Source: Desulfofundulus kuznetsovii DSM 6115 (GTDB lineage Bacteria > Bacillota > Desulfotomaculia > Desulfotomaculales > Desulfovirgulaceae). From it: 64,000 nucleotides of DNA. Made by a program: the position numbers and the translations under genes. The notes under the pieces are model-generated. The model saw only the letters and a program-made list of their open reading frames with translations. It was not told the origin of the DNA and did no database searches. The stretch spans positions 2,549,001 through 2,613,000 of the forward strand of contig NC_015573.1 in the NCBI RefSeq assembly GCF_000214705.1, given 5' to 3'. Each line of letters opens with the position of its first letter. Position 1 is the first letter of the stretch. Below are positions 24,511 to 33,835 of this stretch, one piece after another.

Positions 24511-25263
24511 ATCGGTGCCGAAGTATTTTTTGCTGATGGCCAGATAGGTCCCGTCGGCCTTGATTTCTTCCAGGGCTTGATTTACCTTTTCCCTTAGCGG
24601 GTCGCCCTTGCGAAAGGCTATGCCCACGTTTTCAACAAAAAGCAGGTCCCCCACCGGCCTGATGTCCAGCTTTTGCTCGCGGGCGGCAATCGTACCCACA
24701 AACCGGTCGGTAATTACCGCCTCCACCCTCCCCCGGGCCAGATCCTGCAGGGCGGTCACATCACTGGTGTAATTCTTGATGTTTTTGGTATATTTCCGGC
24801 CCTCCTGGTCGTAAACACTGGAGATCAGCACGCCCACGGGCGTGTTGTCTTTTATGTCCTGGATATCCTTGATGTTAGAATCGTTACGTACAAAAAGTTG
24901 GGGGCCGGAAACGTAATAGGGATCGGAAAAGTCCACCTGCTTTTGCCTTTCCGGCGTGATGGTCATACTGCCAAGGATGGCATCGTACTTTTTCGCCTTT
25001 AAGCCGCTGATCAATCCTTCCCAGGGTGTGGCAATGGGCACGGGCTTCATGCCCATCTTTTCAGCCAGGGCCCGGCCAATTTCCACGTCAAACCCGGTGA
25101 GCTGGTTGTTTTCGTCGAAGTAGTTAAAAGGACGGTACTGCCCGGACATGGCGTAGGTAAAGGTAGGCTCCTGTTCCGTACCACCACTGGAACTGCAGCC
25201 GGCCAGGATGGCCAGCGCAAAGACAAAACCCAGCAACAAAGAAAGCCACTTATTTTTTCCCAC
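24499..25263 (-). CDS. Amino acid ABC transporter solute-binding lipoprotein
   Basis: About 254 residues of the family 3 periplasmic binding proteins. The lipobox ILAGC places the lipidated Cys near residue 23. NQLTGFDVEIGRALAEKMG is the family signature; YDAILGSMTITPERQKQVDFS is the second conserved block. The GTG at 25263 has AAAGGAGG 7 nt upstream; the upstream ATG at 25284 would translate the ribosome site. It binds an amino acid outside the membrane and feeds the permease and ATPase encoded next. Confidence 0.92.
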   Translation of the reverse strand: MGKNKWLSLLLGFVFALAILAGCSSSGGTEQEPTFTYAMSGQYRPFNYFDENNQLTGFDVEIGRALAEKMGMKPVPIATPWEGLISGLKAKKYDAILGSMTITPERQKQVDFSDPYYVSGPQLFVRNDSNIKDIQDIKDNTPVGVLISSVYDQEGRKYTKNIKNYTSDVTALQDLARGRVEAVITDRFVGTIAAREQKLDIRPVGDLLFVENVGIAFRKGDPLREKVNQALEEIKADGTYLAISKKYFGTDISK

Positions 25264-25291
25264 TTTAAGTCCTCCTTTTTTCATCCGATTC

Positions 25292-26122
25292 TTATTCCAC
25301 CGGTCTAACCCAGATATTCATGTTTTCAAACCCGCCATCAATGTGGCAGTTGTTGATGAGTGTGCCCCGGAAGACATAACCCAGACGGTGAAGGACCAGG
25401 TTCATTCCGTAAGACGAAGCCCGGGCCAGGCTGTAAAGACAGTTAATATTGCGTTTAAGGCATTCTTTTTCGATGTGCAAAAGCAAAAGGCTGTTCAAAG
25501 CCATACCCCGGTAGGCAGGATCGGTGGCACAGTTGGTCAGTTCGGCCCTGCGGTGCTCCCATTGAATTTCGGCTGCCGCCACGCTCGCCAACCGGTCACC
25601 GTGATAAACAACCATGAAAAGATCTCCCTTTTTCATGGAGCAGGCCAGGTAAAAGGGATCATATACCGGCGTGGGGTAGCTGCGGAAAACCTTTTTGAAC
25701 AACCTGGCCATGGGGAATATATCATCCCCTCCCGCCTGGCGCAGGGTGAATCCGGGCGGCAAACTACCCTGCCAGTCCTTTTTGCAGGCCAGTATCTCCT
25801 GGAGCACTTTTTGTTCCCGGTTTAAAACCCTGGAGTCTCTCCGCTCTGCCCGGGGGAAGGCTGCCAGGAAATAGGCATTCTCCCCTTGAAAATAACCATC
25901 GATCATACCTTCCACATGAAACCCGCCGCCCTGGATTTTGAGCAAATCCCCGGATTTGACCGGAAAGATAATTTTACCCATACCCCGCCTTAAAGCCAGC
26001 TTCTTAAGAAAGCTGCGCAATGCCGCCGGATTCCCCGCCTGATAATCAATTACCCAGATCCGTTCGCTGGTTTGGTCCAAACGGGCCGACACCCAAAAAT
26101 CCGGCCCATAATGCCTGATCAT
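25292..26122 (-). CDS. ablB: Beta-lysine N-acetyltransferase
   Basis: About 276 residues with a C-terminal GNAT domain (AELTNCATDPAYRGMALNSLL, then CLYSLARASSYGMNLVLHRLGY). It directly follows lysine 2,3-aminomutase, and the pair makes N-epsilon-acetyl-beta-lysine, a compatible solute first known from methanogens. The true start is either ATG 26122 or TTG 26134, which sits 8 nt after AAAGGGGG; the long frame to 26290 overlaps kamA by 155 nt and is unlikely. Context makes the assignment firm. Confidence 0.85.
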   Translation of the reverse strand: MIRHYGPDFWVSARLDQTSERIWVIDYQAGNPAALRSFLKKLALRRGMGKIIFPVKSGDLLKIQGGGFHVEGMIDGYFQGENAYFLAAFPRAERRDSRVLNREQKVLQEILACKKDWQGSLPPGFTLRQAGGDDIFPMARLFKKVFRSYPTPVYDPFYLACSMKKGDLFMVVYHGDRLASVAAAEIQWEHRRAELTNCATDPAYRGMALNSLLLLHIEKECLKRNINCLYSLARASSYGMNLVLHRLGYVFRGTLINNCHIDGGFENMNIWVRPVE

Positions 26123-26135
26123 CCGGTCACCCAAG

Positions 26136-27365
26136 TCAAGTACCCCCTTTGACCTGGGCCACCCTGCTCTCCTTGTTTGCCTGGAAGGTAACCGCCTTTC
26201 CCTGTAATAATCCGGCCACTCCCGCGCCCTTGCCGGCGTATCTCTTTTCCTCCCAGCCAGGTTCCGTGTAGACGTGGATGTTTCCTTCAAAGTTGCGCAG
26301 GACTATCTTCCCCTGCCCCTGGGATAAGACGTAGTTCGGCCCCAGGGGTATTTTGCCACCTCCTCCCGGAGCGTCAATGACAAAGGTGGGGACGGCCAGC
26401 CCGCTGGTATGACCGCGCAGACTTTCAATAATTTCTATCCCGGTGCTTACCGGCGTGCGGAAATGGCCTATTCCTTCGGAGAGATCGCACTGGTACAGGT
26501 AATAGGGGCGCACCCTGATTTGCAGCAACTTATGCACCAATTGGAGCATGACGTCCGGCCGGTCGTTTACCCCCCTTAAAAGTACCGCCTGGTTGCCCAG
26601 GGGGATACCGGCTCCGGCCAGGCGGGCACAGGCCCTGGCTGCCTGGGGGGTAACTTCGCGGGGGTGATTGAAATGGGTATTAATCCACAGGGGGTGATAT
26701 TTTTCCAGCATGGCACAGAGTTCCGGAGTTATGCGCTGGGGCAGAACCACGGGAGCACGGGTGCCAATACGGATGATTTCCACGTGATGAATGGTCCGCA
26801 ATTTGCGCAGAACGTATTCCAGTTGCTCATCCGTTAAGGTGAGAGGGTCCCCACCGGAAATCACCACGTCTCGAACGCGCGGATTGTTCTGGATATAGGC
26901 AATAGCCCTGTCGAGGTGGGATTTGGGCAAGGGCCGGTCCCGCTGGCCGGTCAGCCGCCGGCGGGTACAGTGCCGGCAGTACATAAAACAACAATCGGTG
27001 ACCAAAAGGAGCACCCGGTCGGGGTAACGGTGCGTCAGTCCGGGCACCGGTGAATCGACTTCCTCATGAAGGGGGTCGCGCATATCCCCGGGCACCGTTT
27101 GCAGTTCTTCGGGTTGCGGTACGGCCTGGAGCCGTATGGGGCATTTATGATCGACCGGATCCATTAAGCCGGCATAGTAGGGCGTTATGGCCATGCGAAA
27201 TTTTTTCAGGCAGGCTGCAATGTCCCTCATTTCACCGGCAGTAAGTTTAATAAACCGGGTCAGCTCATCCACGGTGGTAATGCGATGCTTCAGGTGCCAG
27301 TGCCAGTCGTTCCATTCCTCCTCGGTTACCTGCCACCTTTCCCACAACTTTAACTGGTTATTCAT
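26136..27365 (-). CDS. kamA: L-lysine 2,3-aminomutase
   Basis: A 409-residue radical SAM enzyme that also needs PLP. The iron-sulfur motif is CCFMYCRHCTRR near residue 131; the glycine-rich VISGGDPLTLTD follows, and DAPGGGGKIPLGPNY near 330 carries the PLP lysine. Length and order match clostridial KamA. It converts lysine to beta-lysine. With the acetyltransferase gene ablB starting at its stop codon, the product is used as an osmolyte rather than for lysine fermentation, as no other lysine-degradation genes are seen. Upstream TATAAT occurs near 27445. Confidence 0.92.
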   Translation of the reverse strand: MNNQLKLWERWQVTEEEWNDWHWHLKHRITTVDELTRFIKLTAGEMRDIAACLKKFRMAITPYYAGLMDPVDHKCPIRLQAVPQPEELQTVPGDMRDPLHEEVDSPVPGLTHRYPDRVLLLVTDCCFMYCRHCTRRRLTGQRDRPLPKSHLDRAIAYIQNNPRVRDVVISGGDPLTLTDEQLEYVLRKLRTIHHVEIIRIGTRAPVVLPQRITPELCAMLEKYHPLWINTHFNHPREVTPQAARACARLAGAGIPLGNQAVLLRGVNDRPDVMLQLVHKLLQIRVRPYYLYQCDLSEGIGHFRTPVSTGIEIIESLRGHTSGLAVPTFVIDAPGGGGKIPLGPNYVLSQGQGKIVLRNFEGNIHVYTEPGWEEKRYAGKGAGVAGLLQGKAVTFQANKESRVAQVKGGT

Positions 27366-27503
27366 CAGACCACTCCCAAGAATTTTTCTAAAAGATACCT
27401 GACAACTTTATTGTTACTTATAAGTTGCCATGTTTCCCCTATTATAACACACATAATTATGAGGCAAACAGTTCAATAATCCACCCATTTTTCCCGTCAG
27501 GCT

Positions 27504-27532
27504 GGATATGGCTTGATTAACAAGCCATATCC
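27504..27532. repeat. Perfect 12-bp inverted repeat
   Basis: GGATATGGCTTG and CAAGCCATATCC enclose ATTAA. No T-run follows on either strand, so it is not a simple terminator. It lies in the 348-bp gap between kamA and nif3, about 140 bp upstream of kamA, and could be an operator or an RNA stem. Confidence 0.5.
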
Positions 27533-27545
27533 GTAAGATGCTTTT

Positions 27546-27584
27546 AAAAACACAAAAATCCGGCAACCATCTGGTCACCGGATT
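27546..27584 (-). terminator. Terminator after trmK-nif3
   Basis: On the minus strand AATCCGG and CCGGATT form a stem with an inner ACC/GGT pairing, followed by TTTTGTGTTTTT. Confidence 0.65.
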
Positions 27585-27713
27585 CTGGCCATACATTAGT
27601 AGGCCGTAAATATAATGTGCTCGTGGTTCAGAAAGGAACAGTATTATCCTGAGCTAACGTGTAGCACCGGTAAGGGGCAACCGGGCAGCAACCCACCGGC
27701 GCGTCAAGAGTCA

Positions 27714-28835
27714 CTAAGATAAGAAGAAATAAGGATCCCCTTCCGCATTGCTAAGCAAGCACTCTACAGCCAGACCCCTTTCCTGGCAGGCCTGGAGTAA
27801 ATATTCCTGCAGGACCGGCAGGATTACCCTTTCGGTACCAAAGTGACCGGCATCCACAAAAGCCAACCCCGCCGCAAGCATATCCCGGGCGGTATGATAG
27901 CCGACATCTCCCGTCACGAAGACGTCCGCGTTAAGCGCCAGGGCTCTGGGCCAGAGATCACCACCGGAACCGCCACAAAGGGCCACCCGCTTAACCGGGC
28001 GTCCTTTCTCTCCTCCCCAGCGTAGCGCGGGTAACTGGAGGGTTTCTTTTACCCGAATAACAAAGTCCTCCAGGGGCAACGATTCCGGTAGCACGCCCAT
28101 CCTGCCCAGGCCGCTGGAAGGGGTGACCTGGTTGGCCAGGGGATAGAGATCGTAGGCCACCTCCTCGTAGGGATGGGCCTCAAGCATAGCCCGCACCACC
28201 CGCTCCACCAGCTTCTGGGGGACGATGGTTTCCAGCCGGACCTCCCTCACCTGCTCAAGACGGCCCTGCCGGCCGATATAGGGATTGGTTCCTTCCAGGG
28301 GCCTGAACGTACCTGTTCCCTCCACCCCAAAGGTACAATCACTGTAATTCCCAATCCACCCGGCCCCGGCTGCCCCGATGGCCGAGCGCACCGCATCCAC
28401 GTGATCCAGGGGCACAAAAACCACCAGTTTCAAGTATTGTTCCTTTCCGGGACTCAGTACCTGGATATCCTGCAACCGCAAGCGCCGGGCCAGGACGTCA
28501 TTTACTCCATCGCGACAGCGGTCCAGATTGGTGTGGGCGGCATAAACGGAAACACCGGCGCGGATGAGGCCGGCCACCAGTGCCCCAGCGGGCCGGTCCA
28601 TCCGGATTTGCTTCAGCTCTTTAAAAAACAGGGGGTGGTGAGCCACAATCAGCTGAACATCCCTTTCCAGGGCTTCCCGGCATACCGCCTCATTTACGTC
28701 CAGGCAGAGCAGTATGCGCCGGACCGGAGCCCCCGGATCCCCCAGCTGCCAGCCGGGGTTGTCCCATGGTTCCGCCAGCTCCAGGGGAGCCATCTCCTCA
28801 ATGATGGCGGCAATGTTTGCACCAGTCACTGACAC
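27714..28835 (-). CDS. Nif3-like dinuclear metal center protein (YqfO)
   Basis: A 373-residue protein of the NIF3/DUF34 family, with the inserted middle domain of the Bacillus YqfO form. Metal-binding residues appear in VAHHPLFFK near the N-terminus, YAAHTNLDRC, and the C-terminal DAGHFGTE. GTP cyclohydrolase-related or metal-chaperone roles have been proposed for the family, without agreement. It starts at GTG and overlaps the end of trmK by 10 nt, the same pair as yqfN-yqfO in Bacillus. Confidence 0.9.
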   Translation of the reverse strand: MSVTGANIAAIIEEMAPLELAEPWDNPGWQLGDPGAPVRRILLCLDVNEAVCREALERDVQLIVAHHPLFFKELKQIRMDRPAGALVAGLIRAGVSVYAAHTNLDRCRDGVNDVLARRLRLQDIQVLSPGKEQYLKLVVFVPLDHVDAVRSAIGAAGAGWIGNYSDCTFGVEGTGTFRPLEGTNPYIGRQGRLEQVREVRLETIVPQKLVERVVRAMLEAHPYEEVAYDLYPLANQVTPSSGLGRMGVLPESLPLEDFVIRVKETLQLPALRWGGEKGRPVKRVALCGGSGGDLWPRALALNADVFVTGDVGYHTARDMLAAGLAFVDAGHFGTERVILPVLQEYLLQACQERGLAVECLLSNAEGDPYFFLS

Positions 28836-29518
28836 TTCATGAAAACCTCCTTCAAGCGGGTCAGTTTGGCCGAAATTTCAAGGGACTTGTCCTCAGCCCG
28901 GGGACTGCGGCTGCGGGCCAGGGCCTTTAGAACACGCTGGTACTCCGCCATTAATTTGTTCAGGTAAGCGGGAAGGAGCGGGTGTTTCTTTTCCACCAGG
29001 CGCGGGCCGATCTCCAGCGTAAAAGGATCCGTTACTTTTTCCAGGCCGGGTTCGGCCACCACAATCACATACAAATGGCCGTCCTCTTCTACCAGCGTTT
29101 CATCAACCAGGCGCCAGCCCTTTTCCACCAACCACAACCGCAGATCCCCCGCATCCACCATGGGCTGCAGGATCAGCCGCCTGACGGCGGCCAGCACCTC
29201 CGGGGCAGCGGCCAGAATCTGCCGGATGGTATTTCCCCCCAGGCCGGCCAGCACAATCACTTGCGCTTCCCCGGGTAAAAGGGGGCGCAGGCCGTCACCC
29301 TGGCGTACATCAATTTTACCGTCCAGGCCCTGCAGGTGAACCGCCGTACGGGCGCTACGGTAAGGCCCGGCATTTAACTCGGTAGCCACCGCTTTGGGAC
29401 AGATACCCTTCGCCACCAGATAGATGGGCAACAGGGCATGATCGGTCCCGATATCCGCCACCACTGTCCCGGGCGGTACATAGGCGGCAATGGCTTCCAG
29501 ACGCCTGGTCAGACGCAA
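28826..29518 (-). CDS. trmK: tRNA (adenine22-N1)-methyltransferase
   Basis: A 230-residue class I SAM methyltransferase. Motif I is VVADIGTDHALLPIYL and the active-site region is VIVLAGLGGNTIRQIL. The N-terminus LTRRLEAIAAYVP is typical of the TrmK/YqfN family, which methylates A22 in tRNAs. The start is TTG 29518, supported by GGAGGG 8 nt upstream. In Bacillus, trmK follows dnaG-sigA closely; here sigA lies 12 kb away with a catabolic block between. Confidence 0.9.
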   Translation of the reverse strand: MRLTRRLEAIAAYVPPGTVVADIGTDHALLPIYLVAKGICPKAVATELNAGPYRSARTAVHLQGLDGKIDVRQGDGLRPLLPGEAQVIVLAGLGGNTIRQILAAAPEVLAAVRRLILQPMVDAGDLRLWLVEKGWRLVDETLVEEDGHLYVIVVAEPGLEKVTDPFTLEIGPRLVEKKHPLLPAYLNKLMAEYQRVLKALARSRSPRAEDKSLEISAKLTRLKEVFMKCQ

Positions 29519-29695
29519 TAAATAGGTCCCTCCATTTTTCGTTGTTTATGATTACAAGTTCACGTTAAATAAATCGCCGAAGTTTAAACCGAGGGGAGGC
29601 CGGCCAGGAGCACCGGAGCACGAGGGACAACCCCCGGCGTTATGCTACGGTATATTGTAACATTTACCAGCACCCAACCGCAAGAAAAGGGCGGC

Positions 29696-29727
29696 AAAAA
29701 AACTAAGGCCCCCACTGGCGGGGGACC
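29696..29727 (-). terminator. Terminator after the TAXI-TRAP operon
   Basis: On the minus strand GG-CCCCC and GGGGG-CC pair around a GCCAGT loop, followed after a few bases by TTTTTTT. The rest of the 259-bp gap to trmK shows no gene. Confidence 0.75.
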
Positions 29728-29777
29728 TAATCTTTAACCTCCGGTTTATTTGCAACCTGCCGGGATTGTGCGCACAA

Positions 29778-31697
29778 TCACGGTATAAAGCTCTGGGCCG
29801 AAACTTTCCCGACCAGCTTTTTCCCCTTGATAATGTTGGCACCGAGGGCCAAAGCAATCAAGATTAAGCCGATGATATCTGTGTATATACCCGGATAAAG
29901 GGTCATCAGGGAACCGGCCAGCAGCATGGCTCTCTCCGGCACGCTGGCCGCCCGCACCACAAAGCCAATGGTACTCCCGGCCAGGGCCATTACCCCGATA
30001 ACCGCAGTCAGCACGGCCCAGGCAATGTGCCAGAAGTCGCCTTCTGCGATCAGGGTCGGCTCGTAGGCAAACATGAAGGGCACGATAAAGGCGGCCAGGC
30101 CAATTTTACAGGCCGTGAAACCTATTCTCATGGGATCGTCCTTGGCAATACCCGCCGCGGCATAGGCCGCCAGGGCCACCGGCGGGGTAATAGCGGAAAT
30201 AATGGCAAAGTAGAATACAAACAGGTGGGCAGCCAGGGGCAGCACGCCCAACTTGATCAGCGCCGGCGCGGCCATGGTACCGGTCACGATATATGCGGCG
30301 GTGGTAGGCAGGCCCATGCCCATGATCAGGGCCACCACGGCTGTCATCAAAAGCGCGAGCCACAGGGTGCCGGCGGAAAGGGCTACAATGAACGAGGAGA
30401 TCTTCAACCCGGCACCCGTGATATTGATGCTGCCGATCACCAGGCCCGCCGCGGCACAGGCCAGGGCCACGGTACACGTATTTTGCGCAGCCGCCACGGC
30501 TCCTTCTTTAAAGCGCGACCAGTTTATCCGGGTTTCCTTATTAAAGAAGGAGACAATGAACATGGCGATAATGGCGTAAAATCCGGAGCGAACGGGTGTG
30601 TACTGGAGCACGGCCAGGAAGTAGACCAGGACGACCAGGGGAATCAGGAAATGGCCGCCCTCCCTCAACACCTTCCAGGCGTTGGGCAACTGCTCCCTGG
30701 GCAACCCGGTTAAGCCCAGCCGGCAGGCTTCAAAGTGAACGCCAAAGAGAACGCACAGGTAATACAAAAGCGCCGGGATGATCGCCGCCACCACCACGTT
30801 GATGTAAGGAATACCCAGGAATTCCGCGATGATGAAGGCCGCCGCACCCATAATGGGCGGCATGAGCTGCCCGCCGGAGGAGGCACAGGCTTCCACCGCC
30901 CCGGCAAAGTGCGGCTGGTAGCCGTTGCGCTTCATGAGGGGTATGGTAAAGGTACCGGTACCCACCACGTTGGCCACCGCGCTGCCCGAAATGGAACCCA
31001 TGAACCCGCTGGCCAGCACGGCCGTTTTGGCCGGTCCCCCGGCAAATCGGCCCATCAGGGCCATGGCCAGTTTGAGCAGGAAATCGCCCATGCCCAGTTT
31101 TTCCAGCATGGAGGTCAGGAAAATAAACAGGAAAATATAACTGGCCGAAACCCCCAGGGGCACGCCAAATATCCCCTCGGTGGTCAAATACATCTGGGAG
31201 ACAACACGGCTTACAGAGTAGCCCTTATGGCCCAGCAATCCCGGGATATAGGGCCCGATAAAGTTATAAAGCAAAAACGTGCCGGCAATGATCACCAGCA
31301 CCCACCCGGTGGCCCGGCGGGTGGCTTCCAGAATCAATCCGATCATAATGATACCAAAAACAATGTCGGAGGTGTTGGGCGCACCCAACCGCTGCACGAT
31401 ATCCTGGTAATTTACCACGATATAAGATCCCGACGCCATGGCTAAAGCAATAAGAACCCAGTCCAGAATGGTGGCCCGGTTCCGTTCACCGCCCCTGCGT
31501 GCCGGTAGTGCCAGGAATACTATAATAAGTATCAAAACCAGGTGAATGTCCCTTTGTATCCAGGCCGTGAGCATGGATACACCTGCAGTATAAAGGTGAA
31601 AGAAGGTCAGGATCAGGGATACGGCCGTGATGGCAAGGGGAGTTAGAAAATCCCTTTTCCTTCTTTCCCCGCTGGAGCTCAATGCGGGATCACTCAT
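29778..31697 (-). CDS. TRAP transporter fused permease (DctQM type)
   Basis: A 639-residue polytopic protein in which the small (4-span) and large (12-span) TRAP membrane subunits are joined. Recognisable blocks are ACASSGGQLMPPIMGAAAF and MGMGLPTTAAYIVTGTM, both typical of TAXI-type fused permeases. It imports an organic acid using a sodium gradient. It is the last gene of an operon with a DUF1850 protein and a TAXI binding protein. The neighbouring acyl-CoA genes suggest a dicarboxylate substrate, which is inference. Confidence 0.92.
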   Translation of the reverse strand: MSDPALSSSGERRKRDFLTPLAITAVSLILTFFHLYTAGVSMLTAWIQRDIHLVLILIIVFLALPARRGGERNRATILDWVLIALAMASGSYIVVNYQDIVQRLGAPNTSDIVFGIIMIGLILEATRRATGWVLVIIAGTFLLYNFIGPYIPGLLGHKGYSVSRVVSQMYLTTEGIFGVPLGVSASYIFLFIFLTSMLEKLGMGDFLLKLAMALMGRFAGGPAKTAVLASGFMGSISGSAVANVVGTGTFTIPLMKRNGYQPHFAGAVEACASSGGQLMPPIMGAAAFIIAEFLGIPYINVVVAAIIPALLYYLCVLFGVHFEACRLGLTGLPREQLPNAWKVLREGGHFLIPLVVLVYFLAVLQYTPVRSGFYAIIAMFIVSFFNKETRINWSRFKEGAVAAAQNTCTVALACAAAGLVIGSINITGAGLKISSFIVALSAGTLWLALLMTAVVALIMGMGLPTTAAYIVTGTMAAPALIKLGVLPLAAHLFVFYFAIISAITPPVALAAYAAAGIAKDDPMRIGFTACKIGLAAFIVPFMFAYEPTLIAEGDFWHIAWAVLTAVIGVMALAGSTIGFVVRAASVPERAMLLAGSLMTLYPGIYTDIIGLILIALALGANIIKGKKLVGKVSAQSFIP

Positions 31698-31723
31698 AGT
31701 GCGCTCCTCCTTTCAAAATAAAA

Positions 31724-32218
31724 CTATTTTACCTCGATGCGCACCAGTGCCTGCCCATCAAAGTGGTCGCCCAGGTGAATTTCCCGCCCGCGGTAAAGCA
31801 AGGTGTGGTCGGCAATGGTACCTACTCTCAACGGCAGGGAGTCCACTCGCCGGTACATGCCCTCGATGATGTTCCACTTGCCTTCGCCGCGCAAAAGTCC
31901 CTCGCCGGTGTACCCCAACCCCGCTCCGAAAGAAAGGAACCTGGTGCCGGTGAGAACCAGTTCGCCATTGATTAATTGAAACTCTTCGTACACGGGCAGG
32001 CGGTCGACGGAGTGCATGTAACGAATCTCAAACTTCTCCCCCTGGTTGAGGTAGCCCACCCGTAACTCACGGCCTGAATTAACCTCACGCACCAGCAGCA
32101 CATGTGGTCGCGAGGCCATATAATAACCCAGCAGAATCAACACCGGCACCAGCAACACAAAAATCAGGAAGAGGCCCGGCACGAGCACCCAAACCTTACA
32201 TTTACCGGCTTTAATCAA
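31724..32218 (-). CDS. DUF1850 protein of a TAXI-TRAP operon
   Basis: A 164-residue protein with one N-terminal membrane anchor (about 11-33) and an outward-facing beta-rich domain. YMHSVDRLPVYEEFQL is the DUF1850 signature. Genes of this family are repeatedly found between the TAXI binding protein and the fused permease, as here, so an accessory role in the transporter is likely. The start is TTG 32218, two bases after the stop of the previous gene. Confidence 0.8.
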   Translation of the reverse strand: MIKAGKCKVWVLVPGLFLIFVLLVPVLILLGYYMASRPHVLLVREVNSGRELRVGYLNQGEKFEIRYMHSVDRLPVYEEFQLINGELVLTGTRFLSFGAGLGYTGEGLLRGEGKWNIIEGMYRRVDSLPLRVGTIADHTLLYRGREIHLGDHFDGQALVRIEVK

Positions 32219-32219
32219 A

Positions 32220-33230
32220 CTACTTCATCTCCGGGGGAATGAGATGCTGGGGAACTTCCAACCCAATTTCCTTAAAGTATTTCACCGCACCGGGGTGCAG
32301 GGGCGCCACGGCGTTTTGGATGGAATTTTCGGGGGTGGTGTACTTGGCACCGGAGTACACCTGGACGATTTCTTCTTTGTTTTCAAAAATAGCTTTGACA
32401 ATCTTGTAGGCCAGGTCTTCGGACATGTTCTTGTGTACCATCACGCTGTTCCATACCGACGGGGCCGTTATTTCCTCGTCGACGCCTTTGTAGGTCCCGG
32501 CCTCCAGCTTCATCTCACCGTAATAGGGGTACTTCTCGTAGACCTTGGCCATCTCTTCCTTGCTGAAGCTCAAAAGCTTGATCTGGTGCGTGGTGGCGAG
32601 ATCCATGATGGAGGACGTCGGAGGGCCGACCGACCATATGCCCACGTCAATTACCTTATCCCGCAAGGCTTCAGTATTTTCGGTAAAGGACAAACGGAAT
32701 ACCTGGAACTGGTCGTAACCCAGGCCGAGGGCGTTTAACACCTGGTTGGCCATGGTCTCGGTGCCGCTACCCGGCGCTCCTACGGAAACTTTTTTGCCCT
32801 TCAAGTCGGCCATGGAATTAACTTTGCTGTCTTTCAACGTCACCACGTGGAAAAAGTGGGGGTACATGGCAAACAGGGTACGCAACTCGATGGGCTTGTT
32901 AAAAGCCTGCTCTCCCTTGATGGCGTGGTAAACAACGTCGTTCATCATCAGTGCAATTTGTGCCTCGTTGCTGTCCAGCAGGCGGGCGTTTTCCACGGAG
33001 GCACCGGTAACTTCGGCCGTAGCCTCAACGCCCTGAACGTGCTTGTTAATTATCCCCGCCATGGCGCCGCCATAAGGATAGTAGGTTCCCCCGGTACTGC
33101 CGGTGGCAATGGACAACCGCTGCACTTTACCGCCGCCCTGGCCGCCGCACCCGGCCACGACCAGAACCAGCAAAATGGCCAGCGTGACGGCTAACAAAAC
33201 CCTAAACCTGTTCCTGAAAGACACCACCAT
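32220..33230 (-). CDS. TAXI-family TRAP solute-binding lipoprotein
   Basis: A 336-residue extracytoplasmic binding protein. A signal peptide ends in VVAGC, so Cys28 is lipidated. LSIATGSTGGTYYPYGGAMA is the hallmark of the TAXI family, and KKVSVGAPGSGTETMANQVL is the second conserved block. It captures the substrate and delivers it to the fused permease. It is the first gene of the operon, with AAGGAGG before ATG. The AT-rich 332-bp gap upstream (33231-33562) contains a hairpin but no gene. Confidence 0.92.
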   Translation of the reverse strand: MVVSFRNRFRVLLAVTLAILLVLVVAGCGGQGGGKVQRLSIATGSTGGTYYPYGGAMAGIINKHVQGVEATAEVTGASVENARLLDSNEAQIALMMNDVVYHAIKGEQAFNKPIELRTLFAMYPHFFHVVTLKDSKVNSMADLKGKKVSVGAPGSGTETMANQVLNALGLGYDQFQVFRLSFTENTEALRDKVIDVGIWSVGPPTSSIMDLATTHQIKLLSFSKEEMAKVYEKYPYYGEMKLEAGTYKGVDEEITAPSVWNSVMVHKNMSEDLAYKIVKAIFENKEEIVQVYSGAKYTTPENSIQNAVAPLHPGAVKYFKEIGLEVPQHLIPPEMK

Positions 33231-33449
33231 AATACCTCCTTGAAATAATTATTTTGGTAATTAAGGCCGACGGAGAACTGCAAAATGGTATCCCTGGAAC
33301 TCCCCTCCCTTCTGCCTTGATTTTTAAATTTTAAACATACTGAACCAATGTAATATTTTTTAATTTTTGAAAATTAGAGTATTTTAAAAGCTTTTTTTAA
33401 TGTACAGTCATCGGGACTGCCACTGGATAAACAGGCCCGGAACAGGACG

Positions 33450-33490
33450 GGAGAGGGGCCTTCTCAACCTTAATTAGAAGGCCTCTCTCC
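33450..33490. repeat. 15-bp inverted repeat between the carboxylase and TAXI-TRAP operons
   Basis: GGAGAGGGGCCTTCT pairs with AGAAGGCCTCTCTCC (one G-T pair) across an 11-nt loop. No T-run follows on the minus strand, so it may be an RNA-stabilising or processing stem at the end of the operon that finishes with the biotin carrier. Confidence 0.55.
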
Positions 33491-33562
33491 TTGATTGATG
33501 GACTGCTTTCTCTTTTAAACTGCAGCAATAACAAGTCTGATACAATTGTATAAGCCCTTACC

Positions 33563-33778
33563 TTACTCTAAAGTTAAAATTACCGTATCGGGATTAACCA
33601 CATCGCCCGGGTTGGCCTTAATCTCTTTGACTACACCGCTGGCCGGGGCGTAAATTTTAACGTACATTTTCATGGCCTCGATGGTAGCCACGGGATCGTT
33701 TTCCTTGACTTGATCGCCTACTTTGACATCAACCGAGATAAGTTTGCCTACCATGGGAGAATTGACGGGAACACTCAT
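33563..33778 (-). CDS. Biotin carboxyl carrier protein, minimal
   Basis: A 71-residue single biotinyl domain. The biotinylated lysine is in IEAMKMYVK (near residue 37), and the symmetric hammerhead halves GKLISVDVKVGD and GVVKEIKANPGD are clear. It has no Ala/Pro-rich linker, unlike the GcdC/MmdC subunits of membrane decarboxylases. It should carry the carboxyl group removed or added by the carboxyltransferase encoded upstream in the same operon. No biotin carboxylase or membrane beta subunit is in the window. Confidence 0.9.
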   Translation of the reverse strand: MSVPVNSPMVGKLISVDVKVGDQVKENDPVATIEAMKMYVKIYAPASGVVKEIKANPGDVVNPDTVILTLE

Positions 33779-33835
33779 GGAACTAAACCTCCTGTTTAAT
33801 GGGGTTCTATGGCTTTGCCTATTAAGATTGGCTTT

